Origin: Pseudomonas baetica
GTDB lineage: Bacteria; Pseudomonadota; Gammaproteobacteria; Pseudomonadales; Pseudomonadaceae
Assembly (NCBI RefSeq): GCF_019733355.1
Contig: NZ_JAIHLQ010000023.1
Span: 48,028 to 112,027, forward strand
Length of the DNA stretch: 64,000 nt
Direction: 5' to 3'
Made by a program: the position numbers and the translations under genes. The stretch's first letter is position 1. The number at the start of each line of letters is the position of its first letter. Below, piece by piece: positions 36,336 to 45,170 of this stretch. The notes beneath the pieces were generated by a model. That model did not search any database. It was given only the letters and a program-made list of their open reading frames with translations, and was not told the DNA's origin.

Positions 36336-37190
36336 TTACTCGCCAGTGGCTATGCCACGCGAAGGCTCGTTGATCCACTCGCTCCACGAACCGGCATACA
36401 ACGCCCCCAACGGATAACCCGCCAGGCACAGCGCAAACAGGTTGTGACACGCCGTCACGCCCGAGCCGCAATACGCGACCAGTGCCGACGGCGAACGCTC
36501 GCCAAGCCTGGCGGCAAAGCGCTGCTTGAGTTGATCGGCCGGCAGGAACCGGCCGTCACTACCAAGGTTGTCGGTAAACGCTGCACACTGCGCACCGGGA
36601 ATGTGCCCGGCAATCGGGTCGATAGGCTCGACTTCACCCTTGAAGCGCGGCAAGGCCCGGGCGTCGAGAAGGGTCAGCGTCGGTTGACCGAGCCGCTGCT
36701 GCAATTGCTCGGCGCTGAGCATCAGAGTCATGTCCGGCTGGCTGTTGAAACTGCCACGGACAAGGGTCGGTGCATCCAGGCTCAGCGGCAGACCCGCCGC
36801 GTGCCAGGCCTTGAGCCCGCCATCGAGAATGAACACGCCATCACGCTTGCCCAGCCACGCCAGCAACCACCACGCTCGAGCCGCATAGGCTCCTGGGCCG
36901 TCGTCGTACAAAACCACATCGCTGTCAGCGTTGATACCCCAGGCTTGCAGGCGCTCGACCAGCGCCGCAGGATCAGGCAACGGATGCCGGCCCGTCACAC
37001 CCTTGACCACTTTGCCGCTGAGGTCACGCTCAAGATCGGCGAAACTCGCTCCGGCAATGTGCCCCTCGGCGTAGCTACGCTGACCGTAGTCCGGGTCATC
37101 GAGGGCAAAACGACAATCGAGAATCACCAGCCCCGGCTGCTCCTTGCGGACATCCAGTGCTGTAGGGCTGATCAGTTGCGCAATCGACAT
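36336..37190 (-). CDS. sseA: 3-mercaptopyruvate/thiosulfate sulfurtransferase
   Basis: 284-residue tandem rhodanese protein. The N-terminal domain is structural (VILDCRFALDDPDYGQRSY); the C-terminal domain carries the active loop CGSGVTACHN (about 238-247), which matches mercaptopyruvate-type CGSGVTA rather than thiosulfate-type CRKGVTA. I therefore favour mercaptopyruvate as donor. It is convergent with the hydrolase and 31 bases from laoR. Confidence 0.9.
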   Translation of the reverse strand: MSIAQLISPTALDVRKEQPGLVILDCRFALDDPDYGQRSYAEGHIAGASFADLERDLSGKVVKGVTGRHPLPDPAALVERLQAWGINADSDVVLYDDGPGAYAARAWWLLAWLGKRDGVFILDGGLKAWHAAGLPLSLDAPTLVRGSFNSQPDMTLMLSAEQLQQRLGQPTLTLLDARALPRFKGEVEPIDPIAGHIPGAQCAAFTDNLGSDGRFLPADQLKQRFAARLGERSPSALVAYCGSGVTACHNLFALCLAGYPLGALYAGSWSEWINEPSRGIATGE

Positions 37191-37221
37191 AACGGGCTCC
37201 TGTGGAATTCGACAGAACGGT

Positions 37222-37893
37222 TTACTTCACGTCCTCAAGGGCCTGGGCCAGCGGTACGTAGAATTCTTCGAACAGCGCATTGACCTGATCGCGCGCCTGC
37301 TCGGTGACAAACCCGGCTTCCAGCACCAACACCTGATACACGCCACGTTTGATGGCTTGCTCGCTGAGGTGGTTGGAGTTCTCACGGGTGGTGCACAGAA
37401 AGCGTACCCAGGACGTCAGGATGATCCAGGCATTGAGGGTCAGCGATTCAATCTGCACACGGTCCATGTCGAGGATCCCGGCGGCCACGAAACCCTCGTA
37501 GATCGCCGCGCCTTGAATCACGCAGCGCTGGGAAAAGCGTCGATAACGGGCCGCCAGTTCCGGATCGCTGTCGAGCAGATGCTCAAGATCGCGGTGCAGA
37601 AAACGGTAACGCCACATCGCCGACAGCAGCTCCTTGAGATAGAAGCGCTTGTCTTCGACCGTCGCGGCGCGCCCCTGAGGTGGGCGCAGGAAGCTGTCCA
37701 CAAGGCTTTCGTACTCACTGAACAACACGGCGATGATCGCCTGCTTGTTGGGGAAGTGGTAGTACAGGTTGCCCGGAGAAATCTCCATGTGAGCAGCAAT
37801 ATGATTGGTGCTGATGCTGCGCTCGCCCTGTTGATTGAACAGTTCGAGGCTGTTCAGCACGATACGCTCGCTGGTTTTTATTCGTGGGGCCAT
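37222..37893 (-). CDS. laoR: TetR family transcriptional regulator, LaoR-like
   Basis: 223 residues. N-terminal HTH at about 12-58 (SERIVLNSLELFNQQGERSI and HMEISPGNLYYHFPNKQAII), then an alpha-helical ligand-binding domain. Divergent from the aldehyde dehydrogenase gene with a 146-base gap that carries a perfect palindrome. By synteny with PA0364-PA0367 of P. aeruginosa (from memory) this is LaoR, a repressor of long-chain alcohol oxidation. Confidence 0.85.
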   Translation of the reverse strand: MAPRIKTSERIVLNSLELFNQQGERSISTNHIAAHMEISPGNLYYHFPNKQAIIAVLFSEYESLVDSFLRPPQGRAATVEDKRFYLKELLSAMWRYRFLHRDLEHLLDSDPELAARYRRFSQRCVIQGAAIYEGFVAAGILDMDRVQIESLTLNAWIILTSWVRFLCTTRENSNHLSEQAIKRGVYQVLVLEAGFVTEQARDQVNALFEEFYVPLAQALEDVK

Positions 37894-37979
37894 GGCTTGA
37901 GCTTTAATTCAGAGTGCGGTGACGGGCATCTTACGACCTATCCGGAAATGGATAAAACAAAGCTGCACAAGGAAGCCAT

Positions 37980-38008
37980 TTGACTTTCTAGAGTACAGAC
38001 TCTAAAAA
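37980..38008 (+). promoter_or_regulatory. laoC promoter with embedded palindromic operator
   Basis: Candidate -35 TTGACT at 37980-37985 and -10 TAAAAA at 38003-38008 with 17-base spacing. Between them lies a perfect palindrome TAGAGT-ACAG-ACTCTA (37989-38004). A TetR dimer bound here would block RNA polymerase. LaoR is the obvious candidate. Confidence 0.65.
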
Positions 38009-38039
38009 TCACCCCATTAAAATAATTCCGGAGCCCACT

Positions 38040-39470
38040 ATGACTGCCGATATAGCCTACCTGCAAACGCTGCAACAACCGCTGGAAGCGCTTGATCGGC
38101 AGTTCAACGCGCAACGGGCCGCGTATGCCGCCAACCCGATGCCGCCTGCGGCCCAGCGCCAGCAATGGCTCAAGGCTTTGCGGGATGTGCTGAGCGATGA
38201 ACGTCAGGCCTTGATTGAGGCGATCAGTGCCGACTTCAGCCATCGCAGCGCCGACGAGACCCTGCTGGCCGAATTGATGCCCAGCCTGCACGGCATTCAC
38301 TACGCCAGCCGCCACCTCAAGGGCTGGATGAAAGCCTCGCGGCGCAAGGTCGGCATGGCCTTCCAGCCCGCCTCGGCGAAAGTCGTGTATCAGCCGCTGG
38401 GCGTGGTTGGCGTCATCGTTCCGTGGAATTACCCGCTGTATCTGGCCATCGGCCCGTTGGTCGGCGCACTGGCGGCGGGCAACCGGGTGATGCTCAAACT
38501 CAGCGAATCGACGCCAGCCACTGGGCTTTTGCTCAAGGCATTGCTGGCGCGAATCTTCCCCGAAGATCTGGTGTGCGTGGTGCTCGGCGAAGCGGACATC
38601 GGCGTGGCGTTTTCCCGTTTGCGCTTTGATCATCTGCTGTTTACCGGTGCCACCAGCATCGGCAAGCATGTGATGCGTGCTGCGGCGCAAAACCTCACCC
38701 CTGTCACCCTGGAACTGGGCGGCAAGTCCCCGGCCATCGTCTCCCGGGACGTGCCGTTGAAGGATGCGGCCGAACGCATTGCCTTCGGCAAAACCCTCAA
38801 CGCCGGCCAGACCTGCGTGGCCCCGGATTACGTGCTGGTGCCGCAAGACCGCGTCGGCGCGTTCGTCGAAGCCTATCGCCAGGCAGTGCAGGGTTTTTAT
38901 CCGACCCTCACCGACAACCCGGACTACACCGCGATCATCAACGACCGCCAATTGGCGCGGCTCAACGGTTACGTCAGCGACGCCACCAGCAAGGGCGCAC
39001 TGCTGATTCCGTTGTTCGATCAAGGCCAGGGCCGCCGCATGCCACACAGCGTGCTGCTCAATGTCAGCGACGAGATGACCGTGATGCAGGACGAAATCTT
39101 CGGGCCGTTGCTGCCAATCGTGCCGTACCAGGATCTGGAGCAGGCATTTGCTTACATTAATCAGCGGCCACGACCTCTGGCTCTTTACTACTTTGGCTAC
39201 GACAAACGCGAACAGAACCGCGTGCTGCACGAAACCCACTCGGGTGGTGTGTGCCTGAACGACACCCTGCTGCATGTGGCTCAGGATGACATGCCATTCG
39301 GCGGCATCGGCGCTTCGGGCATGGGCCACTACCACGGCCACGAAGGCTTTCTGACGTTCAGCAAAGCCAAAGGCGTACTGATCAAACAGCGCTTCAATGC
39401 GGCCAGACTGATTTATCCGCCTTACGGAAAGTCGATTCAGAAACTGATCCAGAAGCTGTTCATTCGCTAA
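38040..39470 (+). CDS. laoC: Aldehyde dehydrogenase LaoC (coniferyl aldehyde dehydrogenase-like)
   Basis: 476-residue NAD(P)-dependent ALDH of the calB-like class. VIVPWNYPLYLAIGPL (about 123-138), NAD site FTGATSIGKHV, catalytic Glu in LELGGKSPAIV (about 222-232) and catalytic Cys in NAGQTCVAPDYVLV (about 256-269). Likely oxidises long-chain aldehydes from LaoA to fatty acids. First gene downstream of the palindromic operator; laoB follows after 31 bases. Confidence 0.9.
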   Translation: MTADIAYLQTLQQPLEALDRQFNAQRAAYAANPMPPAAQRQQWLKALRDVLSDERQALIEAISADFSHRSADETLLAELMPSLHGIHYASRHLKGWMKASRRKVGMAFQPASAKVVYQPLGVVGVIVPWNYPLYLAIGPLVGALAAGNRVMLKLSESTPATGLLLKALLARIFPEDLVCVVLGEADIGVAFSRLRFDHLLFTGATSIGKHVMRAAAQNLTPVTLELGGKSPAIVSRDVPLKDAAERIAFGKTLNAGQTCVAPDYVLVPQDRVGAFVEAYRQAVQGFYPTLTDNPDYTAIINDRQLARLNGYVSDATSKGALLIPLFDQGQGRRMPHSVLLNVSDEMTVMQDEIFGPLLPIVPYQDLEQAFAYINQRPRPLALYYFGYDKREQNRVLHETHSGGVCLNDTLLHVAQDDMPFGGIGASGMGHYHGHEGFLTFSKAKGVLIKQRFNAARLIYPPYGKSIQKLIQKLFIR

Positions 39471-39501
39471 ACCTCGTCATCGCCGCCGGGTAATAAAAAC
39501 A

Positions 39502-40047
39502 ATGCACCCAAGCCTGACCGATACACCTGCACTGTCACGCCGTGGCGTGCTGAAATTCAGCCTCGGCGCCACGGCGTTTCTTGCCACCGCCGGGCTTGGC
39601 GCCAGCCTCAGTGGTTGCTCGGCGAGCGTCTCGGCCCATGGTTTCACTGTTTTGCGCGATGGCGATCTATTGTTTCTGCGCGCATTGATTCCGGTAATGC
39701 TCGACGGCGCCGTGGCCGTCGAGAAATTGCCAAGCGCAGTCGACGGCACTCTCCAGTCGCTGGACTACAGCCTCGATCACCTGTCGCCGGAAATGCTCAA
39801 ACTCACCCGGCAATTGTTTGATGTATTGGGCATGGCCGTGACCCGTGGGCCGCTGACCGGAATCTGGGGCAGTTGGGAAAACGCCACGCCCGAGGCGCTG
39901 CGCCATTTCCTCGATCGCTGGGAAAACAGTTCATTGAGTCTCCTGCGCATGGGCCACAGCTCTCTGACGCAAATGGTGATGATGGCCTGGTACACCCGCG
40001 CCGAGTCCTGGGCGCACTGCGGCTACCCCGGCCCGCCCACTGTCTGA
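39502..40047 (+). CDS. laoB: Tat-exported lipoprotein LaoB-like partner of GMC oxidoreductase
   Basis: 181 residues. N-terminus has a twin-arginine motif SRRGVLKFS (12-20), a hydrophobic stretch and a lipobox LSGC with C39, so it should be a Tat-exported lipoprotein. The rest resembles small subunits of gluconate 2-dehydrogenase type. It has no cofactor motif that I can see, so it may escort or anchor the GMC enzyme encoded next. Role inferred from context. Confidence 0.78.
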   Translation: MHPSLTDTPALSRRGVLKFSLGATAFLATAGLGASLSGCSASVSAHGFTVLRDGDLLFLRALIPVMLDGAVAVEKLPSAVDGTLQSLDYSLDHLSPEMLKLTRQLFDVLGMAVTRGPLTGIWGSWENATPEALRHFLDRWENSSLSLLRMGHSSLTQMVMMAWYTRAESWAHCGYPGPPTV

Positions 40048-40059
40048 AACCGAGGCGCG

Positions 40060-40132
40060 CCCTTCGCGAGCAAGCCCGCTCCCACATTTGAAATGCATTC
40101 CCCTGTGGGAGCGAGCCCGCTCGCGAAGGGGC
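40060..40132. repeat. REPIN (inverted REP pair) inside lao operon
   Basis: Arms 40060-40087 and 40105-40132, near-perfect, with GAGCGAGCCCGCTCGCGAA on the right. It separates laoB from laoA by over 100 bases. Confidence 0.9.
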
Positions 40133-40165
40133 CCGCTAGAACAACAAAAACAAGAGAGCCTGAAC

Positions 40166-41761
40166 ATGCCAGTACCCGACCCGTTCCGCGAAGGCCTCGC
40201 CCGTGGCTGGAAAACCTACAACGGCGCACAACTCACGGACGACCTGACCCTTGAAACCGATGTCGCGATCATCGGCAGCGGCGCTGGCGGTGGTACCACG
40301 GCAGAAATCCTCAGCGCCGCCGGCTATAAGGTGCTGCTGATCGAAGAAGGCCCGCTGAAAACCAGTTCCGATTTCAAAATGCTTGAAGACAAGGCCTACA
40401 GCAGCCTCTATCAGGAAGGCATCGGCCGCATGAGCAAGGACGGCGCGATCACTATCTTGCAAGGCCGGGCGGTCGGCGGTACCACGCTGATCAACTGGAC
40501 ATCGAGCTTTCGCACGCCAGAACCGACCCTCGAACATTGGGCCAAAGAACACAGCGTCAAAGGTCACAGTCCGGTCGAAATGGCGCCATGGTTCGAAAAA
40601 ATGGAACAGCGTCTCGGCGTCGCTCCATGGCTGGTTCCGCCCAACGCCAACAACGACGTGATCCGTAAAGGCTGTGAACAGCTCGGCTATAGCTGGCACG
40701 TTATTCCACGCAACGTGCGCGGCTGCTGGAACCTCGGTTACTGCGGCATGGGCTGCCCGACCAACGCCAAGCAATCGATGATGGTCACGACCATTCCGGC
40801 CACCCTGGAAAAGGGCGGAGAGCTGCTTTATCTGGCCCGCGTGCAAAAGCTGTTGATCACCGGCGACAAGGTTTTCGCCCTGCAATGCGTCGCCATGGAC
40901 GAGCGTTGCGTCGAACCGACCGGGCGTTCCATCACCGTCAAGGCACGGCATTACGTACTGGCCGGCGGCGGTATCAACAGTCCGGCGCTGCTGCTGCGTT
41001 CGGACGCGCCAGACCCACACAAAACCTTGGGCAAACGCACATTCCTGCATTTGGTGAACATGTCCGCCGGGCACTTCGACGACGTCATCAACCCGTTCTA
41101 CGGCGCGCCGCAGTCGATTTATTCCGACCATTTCCAGTGGAAGGACGGCGTCACCGGCCCCATGGGCTACAAACTCGAAGTGCCGCCGCTGCAACCGGCG
41201 CTCGCGGCCACCCTGCTCGGCGGTTTTGGTCAGGACAACGCGCAGCGCATGGCCGATCTGCCGCATACCCACGTCATGCTGGCGCTGCTTCGCGATGGGT
41301 TTCACCCTGACAGCAGCGGCGGCAACGTAGAGCTGCGGGGCGACGGCTCGCCAGTGCTCGACTATCAAGTCTCGCCCTATGCCTGGGAGGGGTTGCGCCG
41401 GGCATTCCACAGCATGGCCGAGATCCAGTTCGCGGGCGGCGCCAAAGCAGTGATGCCAATGCACGCCGACGCGCGTTATGTGAAGACCCTGGCCGAGGCC
41501 CGTACGTTGATCGATGGTTTGCGCCTTGAGCTGTATCGCACGCGGCTGGGCAGCGCCCACGTCATGGGCGGCTGTGCGATGGGCGAAGAGCCGAAAACTG
41601 CCGTCGCCGATAGCCTTGGCCGTCATCATCAGCTAACCAATCTGTCGATTCACGACGGCTCGCTGTTCCCCACCAGCATCGGCGCTAACCCGCAGTTGTC
41701 GGTGTACGGGCTGACGGCACAATTGGCGACGTCCCTCGCCGATCGACTGAAAAACCCATGA
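40166..41761 (+). CDS. laoA: GMC family long-chain alcohol oxidoreductase LaoA
   Basis: 531-residue FAD-dependent GMC oxidoreductase. Dinucleotide motif VAIIGSGAGGGTTAEIL (about 29-45), FAD covering GRAVGGTTLINWTSSFR, cysteine-rich GCWNLGYCGMGCPTNAKQSM (about 189-208), and C-terminal SAHVMGGCAMG and GANPQLSVYGL. ATG 40166 chosen; a frame from 40088 reads through the REPIN and is not supported. It has no signal peptide. In P. aeruginosa LaoA oxidises long-chain alcohols such as 1-dodecanol. Confidence 0.88.
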   Translation: MPVPDPFREGLARGWKTYNGAQLTDDLTLETDVAIIGSGAGGGTTAEILSAAGYKVLLIEEGPLKTSSDFKMLEDKAYSSLYQEGIGRMSKDGAITILQGRAVGGTTLINWTSSFRTPEPTLEHWAKEHSVKGHSPVEMAPWFEKMEQRLGVAPWLVPPNANNDVIRKGCEQLGYSWHVIPRNVRGCWNLGYCGMGCPTNAKQSMMVTTIPATLEKGGELLYLARVQKLLITGDKVFALQCVAMDERCVEPTGRSITVKARHYVLAGGGINSPALLLRSDAPDPHKTLGKRTFLHLVNMSAGHFDDVINPFYGAPQSIYSDHFQWKDGVTGPMGYKLEVPPLQPALAATLLGGFGQDNAQRMADLPHTHVMLALLRDGFHPDSSGGNVELRGDGSPVLDYQVSPYAWEGLRRAFHSMAEIQFAGGAKAVMPMHADARYVKTLAEARTLIDGLRLELYRTRLGSAHVMGGCAMGEEPKTAVADSLGRHHQLTNLSIHDGSLFPTSIGANPQLSVYGLTAQLATSLADRLKNP

Positions 41762-41876
41762 AAAACCGGATCATTCCCATCGTCTATAGTGCTTTGTTAC
41801 CCAACAGGCGACTTGGCCGACCGGGACGGCTGCGATACCATCCGACTCCCCAACGGACTCCCGCCAGGACGACGCG

Positions 41877-42356
41877 ATGAACCGAGTGTTGTACCCAGGT
41901 ACCTTCGACCCTATTACCAAGGGCCATGGCGATCTGGTCGAACGCGCCTCGCGCCTGTTCGACCATGTGATCATTGCTGTCGCTGCCAGCCCGAAGAAGA
42001 ACCCGCTGTTCCCGCTGGAACAACGGGTCGAACTGGCTCGCGAGGTCACCAAACACCTGCCGAACGTAGAAGTGGTCGGCTTCTCGACGTTGCTGGCGCA
42101 TTTCGCCAAAGAGAAGAACGCCAATGTGTTCCTGCGTGGTTTGCGTGCGGTGTCGGACTTCGAGTACGAATTCCAGCTGGCCAACATGAACCGCCAACTG
42201 GCCCCGGATGTGGAGAGCCTGTTTCTCACCCCGTCCGAGCGTTATTCATTCATTTCTTCGACGCTGGTGCGCGAAATCGCCGCGTTGGGCGGCGATATCA
42301 GCAAGTTCGTCCACCCAGCCGTGGCAGACGCCCTGACCCTGCGCTTCAAGAAGTAA
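41877..42356 (+). CDS. coaD: Phosphopantetheine adenylyltransferase
   Basis: Penultimate step of CoA synthesis. 159 residues, expected size. Nucleotidyltransferase motif YPGTFDPITKGHGDLVERA (TxGH), RGLRAVSDFEYEFQLANMNR (about 88-107) and the C-terminal FISSTLVREIAALGGDIS (ISSTxxR motif). The 115-base gap after laoA suggests its own promoter. Confidence 0.97.
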   Translation: MNRVLYPGTFDPITKGHGDLVERASRLFDHVIIAVAASPKKNPLFPLEQRVELAREVTKHLPNVEVVGFSTLLAHFAKEKNANVFLRGLRAVSDFEYEFQLANMNRQLAPDVESLFLTPSERYSFISSTLVREIAALGGDISKFVHPAVADALTLRFKK

Positions 42357-42369
42357 CGACCGTTCAAAC

Positions 42370-42394
42370 GGCGCCCGCGTGCACTGCGGGCGCC
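42370..42394 (+). terminator. GC-rich hairpin after coaD (no clear T-run)
   Basis: 9-base perfect stem GGCGCCCGC / GCGGGCGCC with a 7-base loop, directly after coaD. Without a T-run it may only pause or protect the 3' end. Confidence 0.5.
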
Positions 42395-42458
42395 AATGCG
42401 GCACAATTGCGCGCATTGATTTATAGCGCCCGGGCCTGCCGCCCCGGCTGGAGTGAGC

Positions 42459-42710
42459 ATGTCCCTGATCATCACCGACGATTGCATCAACTGCGACGTC
42501 TGCGAACCCGAGTGCCCAAACGCCGCCATTTCCCAAGGCGAGGAGATCTACGTGATCGACCCGAACCTGTGCACCCAGTGCGTCGGCCACTACGACGAAC
42601 CGCAGTGCCAGCAGGTTTGCCCGGTAGATTGCATTCCACTGGACGAAGCCCATCCTGAGACTCAAGAGCAGTTGATGGAGAAGTACAACAAGATTACCGG
42701 CAAGGCCTGA
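42459..42710 (+). CDS. YfhL family 2[4Fe-4S] ferredoxin
   Basis: 83-residue Allochromatium-type ferredoxin. First cluster CINCDVCEPECP (8-19 region), second CTQCVGHYDEPQCQQVCP with the characteristic insert between the second and third Cys, plus a C-terminal extension. ATG 42459 chosen with GGAG upstream. Redox partner unknown. Confidence 0.94.
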   Translation: MSLIITDDCINCDVCEPECPNAAISQGEEIYVIDPNLCTQCVGHYDEPQCQQVCPVDCIPLDEAHPETQEQLMEKYNKITGKA

Positions 42711-42740
42711 TCTGACCGCTTTGTAGCGTTTCTTCGGGCC

Positions 42741-42808
42741 TCCTCGCGAGCAAGCCCGCTCCCCCACTGGAATGCATTCCAAATATGAGAGCGGGCTTGC
42801 TCGCGAAA
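42741..42808. repeat. REPIN (inverted REP pair)
   Basis: Arms 42741-42766 (CTCCCCCACT variant) and 42786-42808. Between convergent ferredoxin and the small membrane protein gene. Confidence 0.85.
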
Positions 42809-42839
42809 GGATCAGCAACCGCGCGGACTTCAGACCCGC

Positions 42840-43163
42840 TCACTCGCGCTGCTCAAAGCCCTCCCCCGTGCACCCCAGACACCGCACAAACGCCGCTTTT
42901 GCCGGATCAACCACCAACGCCTGCCCCGCGTCGCCTATCCCGCCACCCAGCGCGGTAAACGGCAACGACACGACAAACACGCCCGCCCCGATGACCGTCG
43001 CCACGACCAACAAAGGTCGGGCAATCAGCAGGTCGCCGATCATGGCGTAGGCCGGTGGGTTCTGGAGGGTGTAGCGCGGATCACCGCTGCCGTTTTCCGT
43101 GGCTTGAACAGCCAGGCTGGAACACAGCAGCAATGCGACAAGGAGCACTTGCGAGGACTTCAT
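42840..43163 (-). CDS. Small exported/membrane protein, function unknown
   Basis: 107 residues. Signal peptide about 1-21 (LLVALLLCSSLAVQA), one internal TM about 48-70 (ARPLLVVATVIGAGVFVVSLPFTAL), and a CLGC pair near the C-terminus. Similar proteins in Pseudomonas are sometimes labelled multidrug transporter, which the size does not support. Likely single-gene transcript. Confidence 0.7.
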   Translation of the reverse strand: MKSSQVLLVALLLCSSLAVQATENGSGDPRYTLQNPPAYAMIGDLLIARPLLVVATVIGAGVFVVSLPFTALGGGIGDAGQALVVDPAKAAFVRCLGCTGEGFEQRE

Positions 43164-43232
43164 GGCACGATCCTTCGGGCTGAACAGTGAGACAACTCAC
43201 TATAGACCGTGGGATTTTTTCAGCTTCCTGCT

Positions 43233-44045
43233 TCAGGTCTGGCAGCGCGGACAGAAAACACTGGCACGCTGGCCAAGCTTCACTTCACGTAGCCCGGTGC
43301 CGCAGACCTTGCAGTGTTCACCGCCGCGACCATAAACAAACAGTTCCTGCTGGAAATACCCCGGCTGCCCGTCACCCCCGATGAAATCGCGCAACGTGGT
43401 ACCGCCGCGTTCGATGGCGGCGGCGAGGATGCGTTTGATCTCGATCGCCAGTTTCAGATAACGTCCACGGGAAATGCCACCGGCCTCGCGGCGCGGGTCG
43501 ATCCCTGCGGCAAACAGCGCTTCGGTCGCGTAAATATTGCCGACCCCGACCACCACCGCGTTGTCCATGATGAACGGCTTGACCGCCATCGTACGCCCGC
43601 GTGACAACTGGAACAGCCGCTCGCCATCGAACAGATCGGTCAAGGGCTCAGGCCCGAGACGAATCAGCAACTCGTGATTGAGCGGATCGTTGCTCCACAA
43701 CATCGCGCCGAAACGCCGTGGATCGGTGTAGCGCAGGGCCAGGCCCGACTCCAGCTCGATATCGACATGCTCGTGCTTGAGCGCCGGCAAACCGACCTCG
43801 ACCAGGCGCAAATTACCTGACATGCCCAAATGGCTGATCAACGTACCGACTTCGGCATTGATCAGCAGATACTTGGCACGCCGCTCGACCAACACGATGC
43901 GCTGCCCGGACAGGCGCACATCGAGGTCTTCGGGAATCGGCCAGCGCAGCCGGCGGTCACGCACGATCACCCGGCTGACGCGCTGGCCCTCCAGGTGCGG
44001 GGCAATGCCCCGGCGGGTGGTTTCGACTTCGGGCAGTTCAGGCAT
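43233..44045 (-). CDS. mutM: Formamidopyrimidine-DNA glycosylase (Fpg/MutM)
   Basis: Base excision repair of 8-oxoG and FaPy. 270 residues. N-terminal catalytic MPELPEVETTRRGI with Pro2/Glu3, conserved Lys in RRAKYLL (about 57), H2TH region NIYATEALFAAGIDP, and a complete C-terminal zinc finger CKVCGTGLREVKLGQRAS and CPRC. Near its upstream HDOD gene (12 bases). Confidence 0.97.
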   Translation of the reverse strand: MPELPEVETTRRGIAPHLEGQRVSRVIVRDRRLRWPIPEDLDVRLSGQRIVLVERRAKYLLINAEVGTLISHLGMSGNLRLVEVGLPALKHEHVDIELESGLALRYTDPRRFGAMLWSNDPLNHELLIRLGPEPLTDLFDGERLFQLSRGRTMAVKPFIMDNAVVVGVGNIYATEALFAAGIDPRREAGGISRGRYLKLAIEIKRILAAAIERGGTTLRDFIGGDGQPGYFQQELFVYGRGGEHCKVCGTGLREVKLGQRASVFCPRCQT

Positions 44046-44057
44046 GGTGTCCTCGAA

Positions 44058-44924
44058 TCAACGCGCGCCGAGGTCGCGGATCGTTTGTTTGAGCGTTTCG
44101 AAGTCGTAGTCCGACAGCCCCATGTAATCGAGAATCATCGGACCGATGCTTTCCCACTCGTAGTCTTCTGTCTGGTTGCCCAGCACCCGGTACGAAGCGC
44201 AGATGTGCTCGGCCATCTTGAGGATCGCCAGCAGGTTTTTCATCTGATTGTCGTGCGACGACTCATCCCTGAAGATCGCCAAGGCATTGTGGTGATTGGC
44301 GATTGACGCGCTGACATGCTCCGGCAGACGCCAGGATTTGGCGGTGTAATAACCGACTACAGCATGATTGGTGTTGAACTCGCTGTTTTCGGTGTCCACC
44401 ACCCGACATTCGGCATTGGCATTGGCGTAAGCCTTTTCCAGTACCGACATGTAATGGGGGAAGCGCTGCAGCATCAACGGCACACCGCAATCGTGAAACA
44501 GGCCCAAGGCATAGGCTTCGTCACTGGCCTGAATGCCGATGCGCTTGGCCAGCGTCAGGCAAGTCATCGCCACATCCTGGGCGGTATCCCAGAAACGATT
44601 GAGCGTGACAATGGTGTCGTCGTTCAACTCGCCCTTGATCGACTGCGCGTTGATCAGGTTGACGATCGAACGGCTGCCCAGCAGATTCACCGCGCGCTGG
44701 ATCGATGTGATCTTGTTGCTCAAGCCGTAATACGGCGAGTTGACAATTTTCAGCAGCGAGCCGGACAGGCCGGGATCCTGGGAGATCAGTCTGGCGATCA
44801 CCTCCAGGTCCGGATCGGGCATGTACTGCTCCATTTGCAGATCCACCATGATCTGCGGCTGCGCGGGCACGCTGATGCCTTGCAGGGATTGTTGAATCTG
44901 TTCGGTGGTCAGCTCTTGGGACAT
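44058..44924 (-). CDS. HDOD domain signalling protein
   Basis: 288 residues, a single HDOD domain (about 20-215; LISQDPGLSGSLLKIVNSPY, YALGLFHDCGVPLM). The HD-like fold has HDCG in place of a catalytic HD pair set, as usual for HDOD proteins that act as regulatory scaffolds. Precedes mutM in an operon. Exact role unknown. Confidence 0.88.
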   Translation of the reverse strand: MSQELTTEQIQQSLQGISVPAQPQIMVDLQMEQYMPDPDLEVIARLISQDPGLSGSLLKIVNSPYYGLSNKITSIQRAVNLLGSRSIVNLINAQSIKGELNDDTIVTLNRFWDTAQDVAMTCLTLAKRIGIQASDEAYALGLFHDCGVPLMLQRFPHYMSVLEKAYANANAECRVVDTENSEFNTNHAVVGYYTAKSWRLPEHVSASIANHHNALAIFRDESSHDNQMKNLLAILKMAEHICASYRVLGNQTEDYEWESIGPMILDYMGLSDYDFETLKQTIRDLGAR

Positions 44925-45170
44925 AAGTACACACTCTGGGACAGGCGGCGATTCTAACGCTTAAAAACCGCAAGACGACACCTCAGTGGGCATTTGTCAG
45001 GAACTTTCATTCAAGCCCTGGCTTCGGAGTTTTTGATACCGACCGGATAATCGAAACCCGCTCGGTGGCAAATTCGCGGCTCGCGAAGGCGCATCGGCGT
45101 TTCATCGCTCATCAAACCCGACATAACTCGCAACACGGTATACTCCCGCTCTTTTTTCCGGAGCGACGTC

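Noticed and set aside
40136..41629. Minus-strand open frame of 497 codons opposite laoA, and a similar one at 37938-39341 opposite laoC
   Set aside because: Overlap strongly supported GMC and ALDH genes; no recognisable domain.
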